Shown: positions 1 to 4,578 of the stretch, piece after piece | Position numbering within the stretch: the first letter of the stretch is position 1 | How the letters are laid out: the number at the start of each line of letters is the position of its first letter | Assembly (NCBI GenBank): GCA_002454415.1 | Contig: DKIT01000113.1 | Coordinates: forward strand, 12,210 to 17,473 | DNA: 5,264 nt | Direction of reading: 5' to 3' | From: Sphingobacterium sp. UBA6711 | GTDB lineage: Bacteria > Bacteroidota > Bacteroidia > Sphingobacteriales > Sphingobacteriaceae | Made by a program: the position numbers and the translations under genes | The notes under the pieces: generated by a model | Seen by the model: the letters and a program-made list of their open reading frames with translations, nothing else | What the model was told of the DNA's origin: nothing | Databases searched by the model: none

Positions 1-383
1 ACTCCCAATGAAGTTTCTTTAAAACTCAGGTTAGTCTGTTGGAGCATAAGTTTGAGTGTCTCCGATACAGAGCGCGATTGCGTGTCCATAACCGGAGCCA
101 TATAGTGATCCACTAAATCACTGGGATAGAAGATAGTCATCCCGGATTTATGTTCAAGTTCCTGAAGAGCCTTTTTCAATGAAAGAGATGAAGATCCCAT
201 ATGTATCTTTACCGCATTCATCCGTTGACCCAAGGTTTCGGTCAGTGCCATCAATTGTAAAGAGCTGGATAGCAACAAGCCGCCGATCAAATTTACTTTC
301 ATGGTAGATAGAAAGATTTTTCGATGTTTAGGGTTAAAGTGGGCAAAATAGTCCCCACTTGCAAAAAACAAGAATTTTTGCAT
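1..383 (-). CDS. SusC-like TonB-dependent receptor, N-terminal part (cut by left window edge)
   Basis: This is my translation of the minus strand from an ATG at 383; the frame stays open to the left edge, giving 127 residues. Residues 1-27 form a basic and aromatic stretch (FNPKHRKIFL). A hydrophobic signal-peptide core follows at about 29-46 (MKVNLIGGLLLSSS). Residues about 57-127 fit an STN (secretin/TonB short N-terminal) domain, with LKKALQELEHKSGMTIFYPSDL followed by the second half VSETLKLMLQQTNLSFKET. An internal ATG at 302 is the alternative start. I prefer 383 because the frame is open and long basic N-regions before the signal core are common in Sphingobacteriaceae SusC proteins. 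By family, this is an outer-membrane transporter, and its STN domain should signal to the anti-sigma factor encoded 177 bases upstream. The carboxypeptidase-like domain, plug and barrel lie outside the window, so the substrate is unknown. Confidence 0.85.
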   Translation of the reverse strand, partial: MQKFLFFASGDYFAHFNPKHRKIFLSTMKVNLIGGLLLSSSLQLMALTETLGQRMNAVKIHMGSSSLSLKKALQELEHKSGMTIFYPSDLVDHYMAPVMDTQSRSVSETLKLMLQQTNLSFKETSLG

Positions 384-560
384 TATTTGTATTGGGTTTA
401 ATTGTTTCACAAAATTCGAATAAGCTCAGATCCCTGTTTTGCTTCCTACGGCCAGGGAGTTTTTACATTATCAGGTATTGCTAAGTCTGTTTTTTCGTTT
501 TCATTAGGTTTGTGATTTAAGTTAAGGTTTGTTAGTTTTTTATCTGTTAAAAAGTCTTTT
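384..560 (-). other. Gap between anti-sigma factor and SusC-like gene (leftward cassette)
   Basis: This 177-base AT-rich leader holds no gene. An imperfect Bacteroidota -7 box, GAATTTTG (minus strand, 417-410; 7 of 8 matches to TAnnTTTG), lies 26 bases before the SusC start, but I see no TTTG at the -33 distance. A 6-bp inverted repeat, TCCCTG (431-436) with CAGGGA (453-458), has a 16-base loop. The gap is long enough for a separate promoter for the receptor gene, possibly the target of the cognate ECF sigma factor, whose recognition sequence I cannot read. No rho-independent terminator is evident. Confidence 0.35.
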
Positions 561-1532
561 TTAAGGACAGCCCGGACCTTTTATTTCATATCGGCCGTCC
601 CCTGTTTTGCGGTAAGCCGCATTACGAGTAGCGCAAATATTTAAAAGCACTTCTTCAATGGTTTCACTTCCTGTAAATTTCCCACTAATGGGGCAATTTC
701 TCAGTGTTTGGTTGGCAAAATCCAAGCTTACACCATAACGTTTTTCCAATGCCTCAGCTAGACTGCCGAAAGGTAGTGCATCAAAAGCCATATCTTGCCT
801 TTTCCAACTCATGGCCGATTGTACATCTATTTTCTCAATTGCAGGCTTTACTTTTAGACCTTGAATATCTATTTTTTGGTCTGCAGTTAATTCAGCAAAG
901 ACCTGCTTACTATCCTCCACCCGCACTTTTCCGCGTTCAACAAGAACTTCAACCTGATTGCTCCCATTGGGATACTTTATTGTGAAGGCGGTACCCAATA
1001 CGGTGGTCTTTACCTCACCTGTATGAATAATAAAAGGCTGACCATTTTTATGCTTTATATCAAAATATGCCTCCCCTTCCAAGTTAACCTCACGTGTCTG
1101 CCCACTAAAGCTATTGGGATAGGTCAATTTGCTTCCGGCCCGTAATACGACCCGTGAACTGTCAGGCAACAGAATGAAGCGGTTGTTTGTACCTTCCGAT
1201 TTCGAAAAGCTTATCTGCTGCTCCACTATACCGGACTTTGTACGCATGAAGACTACAAAAGATGCCAATAATAAGGTTGCTGCAACCGCGACATAAGGCC
1301 AATAGATACGTTTGCGTGAAGGAGGCGTGGCGATATCGCTCCAAATTTTGCTTTTTATCCGTTGACTAACATCCTGTTCGGTTTCACCAGGCTCAAGTGT
1401 CCAAACAGTCTCTTGGTCTTGTTGTTGACGATACCAACGTAGCAAACGTTTCTTTTCTTCCACAGAAATAGTTCCCTGAAGGTATTTATCAATTAACTGC
1501 TGCAAATTACTATTATCCATGAAGTCGTCCAT
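561..1532 (-). CDS. FecR-family membrane anti-sigma factor (leftward cassette)
   Basis: This 323-residue single-pass inner-membrane regulator is of normal length for Bacteroidota FecR proteins. Residues 1-70 form the cytoplasmic sigma-binding part (LIDKYLQGTISVEEKKRLLRW). A transmembrane helix follows at about 77-96 (YWPYVAVAATLLLASFVVFM). The FecR domain occupies about 115-206, with the motifs GEAYFDI, PFIIHT and TVLGTAF. A DUF4974/STN-like C-terminal domain covers about 248-317 (FGSLAEALEKRYGVSLDFANQ). By family it holds the sigma factor encoded 53 bases upstream until the receptor signals from the outer membrane. The ATG at 1532 has an in-frame TAA nine bases upstream, so the start is either M1 or M5. 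Gly180-Thr181 matches the self-cleavage pair known in proteobacterial relatives. Unusually, three cysteines (280, 300, 322) lie in the periplasmic C-terminus. The family call is firm; the ligand is unknown. Confidence 0.95.
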   Translation of the reverse strand: MDDFMDNSNLQQLIDKYLQGTISVEEKKRLLRWYRQQQDQETVWTLEPGETEQDVSQRIKSKIWSDIATPPSRKRIYWPYVAVAATLLLASFVVFMRTKSGIVEQQISFSKSEGTNNRFILLPDSSRVVLRAGSKLTYPNSFSGQTREVNLEGEAYFDIKHKNGQPFIIHTGEVKTTVLGTAFTIKYPNGSNQVEVLVERGKVRVEDSKQVFAELTADQKIDIQGLKVKPAIEKIDVQSAMSWKRQDMAFDALPFGSLAEALEKRYGVSLDFANQTLRNCPISGKFTGSETIEEVLLNICATRNAAYRKTGDGRYEIKGPGCP

Positions 1533-1541
1533 TAATTGTTA

Positions 1542-1562
1542 GTACCACATGCCCATGGGTAC
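1542..1562 (-). repeat. Inverted repeat just upstream of the left anti-sigma start
   Basis: On the minus-strand transcript the arms GTACC (1562-1558) and GGTAC (1546-1542) could form a 5-bp stem with an 11-base loop. The second arm runs into GTACTAA, six bases before the ATG at 1532. Two overlapping palindromes, CCCATGGG (1552-1559) and GGGTACCC (1557-1564), make this spot unusually GC-rich for a 53-base gap. It may affect translation of the anti-sigma factor; that is inference from position only. Confidence 0.35.
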
Positions 1563-1585
1563 CCCTATATTGAAATTGATTTTTT

Positions 1586-2146
1586 TTAAAGAAAAAATAA
1601 AAAGATAAAACCTACCTTACGCAATTGCACACGAAGTACTTTCAAAGCACGGGTAATATTGGCTTCTACTGCCTTTTCAGAAATTTGGAGCTCTGTGGCG
1701 ATCTCACGGTTAGAATAATGTTCATCACGGCTCAGCTGAAAGACCAGCCTACACCGCTCGGGCAAGCTATCCACAACGCCGTGCAGATACTCTTGTAAAA
1801 ACCGGGCATCGATTGTATTTTGGTCTTGCTGATAAGGTACTTGTAGTATTTCGGAGCTTAGAATCTCCTCCCGACGACGGGCCCGTTGTAGCGATTTAAA
1901 AGAAGAGAATTTGACCGCCGTCGCTAAGTAGTGCGAAAGGGACGAAATCTGTACATCCTCCCGCCTGTTCCATAAGGAGACAAATACCTCCTGAACAATT
2001 TCCTCGGCAGTCTCCTTATTCTTCGTTAATGTAAATGCAATGCTCAGTAGTTTTTTCCAGTAAAAATCATATATATCCGCAAAAGCCTCTCTATCACTTC
2101 GCTGCAAAGAGACAAGCCATTGCTTTTCTAGATCTTCCACATCCAT
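1586..2146 (-). CDS. ECF RNA polymerase sigma factor, FecI-like (leftward cassette)
   Basis: The 186-residue product has the two-domain layout of an ECF sigma factor, with no region 3. Region 2 covers about 20-92 (AFADIYDFYWKKLLSIAF, then AEEIVQEVFVSLWNRRED, then a basic RARRR at 89-93), for core polymerase and -10 binding. Region 4 covers about 124-177 (LPERCRLVFQLSRDEHYSNREIA, then the recognition helix SEKAVEANITRALKVL) for -35 contacts. It resembles the sigma-70 'Bacteroides expansion' group. It should direct polymerase to the neighbouring receptor genes when released by the anti-sigma factor encoded 53 bases downstream. The protein ends in the hydrophobic tail VGFIFLFFL, encoded by a T-rich run that reaches the stop codon. 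The ATG at 2146 gives the normal N-terminus (about 20 residues before region 2). Family call is firm; target promoters are unknown. Confidence 0.95.
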   Translation of the reverse strand: MDVEDLEKQWLVSLQRSDREAFADIYDFYWKKLLSIAFTLTKNKETAEEIVQEVFVSLWNRREDVQISSLSHYLATAVKFSSFKSLQRARRREEILSSEILQVPYQQDQNTIDARFLQEYLHGVVDSLPERCRLVFQLSRDEHYSNREIATELQISEKAVEANITRALKVLRVQLRKVGFIFLFFL

Positions 2147-2186
2147 ATCCGCCGTATTTTAATGTTAGGTCATTGTGAAACTTGGT

Positions 2187-2194
2187 CAAATATA
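2187..2194 (-). promoter_or_regulatory. Candidate -7 promoter box for the leftward sigma gene
   Basis: Read on the minus strand this is TATATTTG, a full match to the Bacteroidota housekeeping -7 consensus TAnnTTTG. It sits about 40 bases upstream of the sigma start at 2146, so the transcript leader would be roughly 30-35 bases. No clear TTTG is present at the usual -33 position, so the promoter may be weak or need an activator. Confidence 0.5.
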
Positions 2195-2590
2195 CAAATT
2201 GCCTAAATAAAATCTACCTGTTTTATAGATTTTATTTTTAAGGATGCTGTGCCAATTGTATTATCATATTTAAACTTACGATTACTTTCAAGAAAAAAGA
2301 ATTCATTGTATTATTTCAAGAAATATTTCGGTAAAATCATATAATAACCGTAAAAATATCAATACAAACCTTTGTAATCGGATTACTGCGTACTCAACCA
2401 CCTTTAAAAAAGGTGCTACTACAAAAGCTTGTTTCTGACATGAACGTAAGGACCTTATGTATTAAACAGAATTTTTATTGTTATTTCTCGTAAAAACAAG
2501 ATAAAAATCAGTCGCTCAGCATAAATGATCGTTTTTTTAATAATTTATTCGAAAAATTAAAAATGAATTCTATCTTAATATTATTCGCCC

Positions 2591-2598
2591 TAATTTTG
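2591..2598 (+). promoter_or_regulatory. Candidate upstream -7 box on the plus strand
   Basis: TAATTTTG matches TAnnTTTG fully. It is followed by an A-rich stretch resembling a Bacteroidota leader, and a short ORF begins at 2648. No good TTTG lies at the -33 distance (the bases there read ATTCT). It could drive a small transcript or a long 5' leader (about 260 bases) for the rightward sigma gene. In DNA this AT-rich such a match can arise by chance. Confidence 0.3.
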
Positions 2599-2775
2599 AG
2601 ATAATTACAAACTAACTACCAACTTATTATGAATATAAACCTATATAATGTGTCAAATGTGTAATAATGGAATGGCCGTCGCCGAACATGATGTTGTACG
2701 CTTACATCAACGCAATTAACATGAAAAAATTGAACTTTAAGCCATTATAGCTAAAGTAAAAATTATAGACAGCAC

Positions 2776-2806
2776 TTGACCCTAATTGATAAAATCTGTA
2801 TAATTG
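2776..2806 (+). promoter_or_regulatory. Candidate promoter of the rightward sigma operon
   Basis: TTGACC (2776-2781) is separated by exactly 17 bases from TATAAT (2799-2804), the textbook sigma-70 layout. The same bases also nearly fit the Bacteroidota pattern: CTTG (2775-2778), a 20-base spacer, then TATAATTG (2799-2806, 7 of 8 matches to TAnnTTTG). Transcription would start near 2811-2813, giving a leader of about 55 bases before the ATG at 2868. It is the best promoter candidate in the window. Confidence 0.55.
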
Positions 2807-2837
2807 AAAAAAAGTTACATTCCTTAAAATTACCAAT

Positions 2838-2850
2838 CTGAGGAACTCAG
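2838..2850 (+). repeat. Small hairpin in the leader of the rightward sigma gene
   Basis: CTGAG and CTCAG are perfectly complementary around a GAA loop. The hairpin ends 17 bases before the sigma start at 2868 and lies downstream of the promoter at 2776-2806, so it would be in the mRNA leader. No T-tract follows, so it is not a terminator. It could stabilise the 5' end or be a protein-binding site; five base pairs may also be chance. Confidence 0.35.
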
Positions 2851-2867
2851 CTTCACACTACCATATC

Positions 2868-3458
2868 ATGAAAAACGATAAATATGCATCTCATTCCGAT
2901 ACAAGCCTAGTAGCAAGGCTCCGAGAAGGCGATTTAGAGGCTTTCAATATTTTGTATAATAAGTATTGGTCAGTATTGCTAGATGAATCTTACAAAAGGC
3001 TCGAAGATCTAGCTTCTTGTGAAGAAATTGTTCAAGACGTATTTATAGACCTTTGGGAACAGTGCTCCAATAGAGATATCCACAATGTGGAGGCTTATCT
3101 CTTTACCTGCATGAAATACAAAGTATTCGAAACGTACAAGAAAAATAAACGCAGAAATGTGCTGGTGGAGGAAAATAAACAACTTTATCAAAGTCAGGAA
3201 GCTGTGAATGTTGATCCCTATGGTGATAAAGATTTAAAATCACTCATCGAACAATGGGTTTCCCAACTGCCGCAAAAAAGACAGGAAATTTTTAAAATGA
3301 GATATCTGGATGGACTCACCACAAAGGAGATCAGCGACCTGACTAAAACCTCCCAAAACACCGTCCAAAATCATCTTGGCGTATCGATTCAAAAACTAAA
3401 AAGACTTGTAATCCAGCATTTTTTGACAATCCTTGTAATTTTATTCAACTATAAATAA
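2868..3458 (+). CDS. ECF RNA polymerase sigma factor, FecI-like (rightward cassette)
   Basis: The 196-residue product is a two-domain ECF sigma factor. Region 2 spans about 22-96 (LEAFNILYNKYWSVLLDESY, then CEEIVQDVFIDLWEQ, then YKKNKRR), and region 4 about 125-182 (WVSQLPQKRQEIFKMRYLDGL, helix-turn-helix at about 151-180 with TTKEISDLTKTSQNTVQNHL). The motifs are family-typical, but the sequence clearly differs from the leftward sigma factor outside conserved positions, so the two are not recent duplicates. The C-terminus is a hydrophobic tail (about 181-193, including FLTILVILF). It heads the operon with the anti-sigma gene 82 bases downstream, and its likely promoter is at 2776-2806. By family it activates the adjoining receptor operon once freed from the anti-sigma factor. 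It is lower in GC than the left cassette (21 of 60 bases at 3121-3180). Confidence 0.95.
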   Translation: MKNDKYASHSDTSLVARLREGDLEAFNILYNKYWSVLLDESYKRLEDLASCEEIVQDVFIDLWEQCSNRDIHNVEAYLFTCMKYKVFETYKKNKRRNVLVEENKQLYQSQEAVNVDPYGDKDLKSLIEQWVSQLPQKRQEIFKMRYLDGLTTKEISDLTKTSQNTVQNHLGVSIQKLKRLVIQHFLTILVILFNYK

Positions 3459-3486
3459 GACACTTACAAATAAAAAAAATTTAGAC

Positions 3487-3535
3487 TAGTACATTTCCCT
3501 CCTTTAAAGGCACTATTTAAGTGAACATTGTACTA
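3487..3535 (+). repeat. Inverted repeat in the sigma/anti-sigma gap (rightward cassette)
   Basis: TAGTACA (3487-3493) and TGTACTA (3529-3535) are perfect 7-base complements 35 bases apart. Between them is the 10-base palindrome CCTTTAAAGG (3501-3510). The right arm ends five bases before the anti-sigma ATG at 3541 and overlaps GTACTAA, a motif also found before the other anti-sigma gene. A stem here could limit ribosome access to the anti-sigma start or be a regulator-binding site; both are inference. Confidence 0.4.
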
Positions 3536-3540
3536 ATCAT

Positions 3541-4554
3541 ATGCAATATCCTAACCAAGAGCTTGAAAAGCTAATTGACAAATACGTAAACGGCGAAGCC
3601 AATTCGGAAGAAATAGACATCGTAGAGCGTTTTTTTGAATCATTCTCATCCAGGCCAAATTTACTCAATACACTACCTGACGAGGTACAGGAAGCCCTGA
3701 AAACGCGTATCCATAGTGGCATTATGAACAAACTAGCGTCTAAAAAGAAACGCTCTTTTAGTTTTTCTCAGATTGCCGCTGCTGCCATCTTGTGCATCGC
3801 TTTTGCCAGCCTATTTTTGTACATAATAAATGCACCTCAAAATCAAGAAGTGACGCTAACAAATGGACAACAGCGTCAAATTGTGCTTGAGGACGGCACA
3901 AAGGTTACGCTCAATGCCTCAAGCAAAATAATCTATCCAACATCATTCAAAGATTCGAGCACACGAGAAGTTACTTTAATCGGAGAGGCATTTTTTGATG
4001 TTACAAAAAATCCTTCCAAACCGTTCCTTATCCATACACCAAGAATGGAAATTAGTGTATTAGGTACCGCTTTTAATGTGCGCGATTATGCGGAGGAAAA
4101 CAATGCCGAAACAGCCTTGGTACGTGGAAAAGTATCTATCTGGAAAACAGGAACCAATGATCAGAAATTTATATTAAAACCCAGAGAAAAATTTGTCATC
4201 ACAAAGCTAGATAGGCCTGAAAAGGCATCGCCATCCCCAAGTCTGAAAACGATAACAGCTCCCGCTGGTATCGCCATCCAACCATTCACTGTATCCGAAA
4301 AAGATGGTTCTGCTTTAGAAACCGAATGGTTATTAAATCGTATTACCATTCAAGATGAAAGATTGCTTGATATAGCCCTGAAATTGGAGCGTATGTATGG
4401 AGTAGAGATTAAAATTACAAACAAAGCAATTGCCAGCCAACGCTACTCAGCCACATTCGAAAATGAACAACTCGAAAGTATTCTAAAAGCATTACAAACA
4501 GTCAATTATTTTCAAATAAAAAAAACGGGGAAAAATCAACTACAACTATTTTAA
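3541..4554 (+). CDS. FecR-family membrane anti-sigma factor (rightward cassette)
   Basis: This 337-residue single-pass membrane protein has a cytoplasmic sigma-binding region at 1-72 (LEKLIDKYVNGEANSEEIDI). A transmembrane helix lies at about 77-97 (QIAAAAILCIAFASLFLYII). The FecR domain spans about 105-202 with GEAFFDV, PFLIHT and SVLGTAFNV. A Pro/Ser-rich linker covers about 225-250, and a DUF4974/STN-like C-terminal domain about 268-335 (LLDIALKLERMYGVEIKITN). By family it binds and controls the sigma factor encoded just upstream and receives the signal from the receptor encoded 24 bases downstream. Gly175-Thr176 matches the known self-cleavage pair of related anti-sigma factors. Unlike its counterpart on the left, it has no periplasmic cysteine; its only cysteine is in the membrane helix. 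The ATG at 3541 follows an A/T-rich leader. Family call is firm; the signal is unknown. Confidence 0.95.
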   Translation: MQYPNQELEKLIDKYVNGEANSEEIDIVERFFESFSSRPNLLNTLPDEVQEALKTRIHSGIMNKLASKKKRSFSFSQIAAAAILCIAFASLFLYIINAPQNQEVTLTNGQQRQIVLEDGTKVTLNASSKIIYPTSFKDSSTREVTLIGEAFFDVTKNPSKPFLIHTPRMEISVLGTAFNVRDYAEENNAETALVRGKVSIWKTGTNDQKFILKPREKFVITKLDRPEKASPSPSLKTITAPAGIAIQPFTVSEKDGSALETEWLLNRITIQDERLLDIALKLERMYGVEIKITNKAIASQRYSATFENEQLESILKALQTVNYFQIKKTGKNQLQLF

Positions 4555-4578
4555 AAACAATCAACCTGAATAACTCAT

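Larger units (their letters stand above)
2147..2867. other. AT-rich divergent intergenic region between the two sigma genes
   Basis: These 721 bases hold no gene that I can support. GC is very low in places (8 of 60 bases at 2521-2580 by hand count), with one richer patch at 2671-2720 (23 of 50). Candidate promoters lie at 2187-2194 (minus), 2591-2598 (plus) and 2776-2806 (plus). Small inverted repeats are CACCTTT/AAAGGTG (2399-2415, 3-base loop), GTAAT/ATTAC (2374-2386), TGATGT/ACATCA (2689-2709) and CTGAG/CTCAG (2838-2850). Direct repeats are ATTGTATTAT (2255 and 2305) and TTTCAAGAAA (2286 and 2314). Short ORFs of 9-23 codons occur on both strands; the least unlikely is 2648-2719 on the plus strand. 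I see no tRNA, rRNA, terminator with a T-tract, or insertion-sequence ends. Confidence 0.7.

Noticed and set aside
431..458. TCCCTG/CAGGGA inverted repeat considered as a terminator after the left anti-sigma gene
   Set aside because: The stem is 6 bp with a 16-base loop, and no T-tract follows on the minus strand, so it does not fit a rho-independent terminator.
704..985. 93-residue plus-strand ORF antisense to the left anti-sigma gene
   Set aside because: It lies wholly inside a well-supported FecR gene on the other strand, and its sequence has no domain character.
2238..2306. 22-residue minus-strand ORF starting MNSFFLKVIV
   Set aside because: Very AT-rich, no matching promoter box at a sensible distance, and no recognisable family; likely chance.
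2394..2441. 15-residue minus-strand ORF ending in Gly-Gly
   Set aside because: Its second half is simply the CACCTTT/AAAGGTG hairpin read as codons; no promoter or neighbouring export gene supports a peptide.
2493..2604. Open frame on the plus strand ending in the hydrophobic run MNSILILFALILR
   Set aside because: There is no usable start before the ATG at 2563, leaving only 13 residues. Open frames of this size are expected by chance across six frames of a spacer this long.
2721..2750. Nine-codon plus-strand ORF MKKLNFKPL resembling the start of Bacteroidota ribosomal-peptide leaders
   Set aside because: It stops after nine codons with no GG site or core peptide, and no frame continues it. 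The resemblance rests on a few lysine- and leucine-rich residues.
2147..2867. Spacer considered as a mobile-element scar or CRISPR array
   Set aside because: No transposase fragment, terminal inverted repeats with target duplication, or regularly spaced repeats can be seen.
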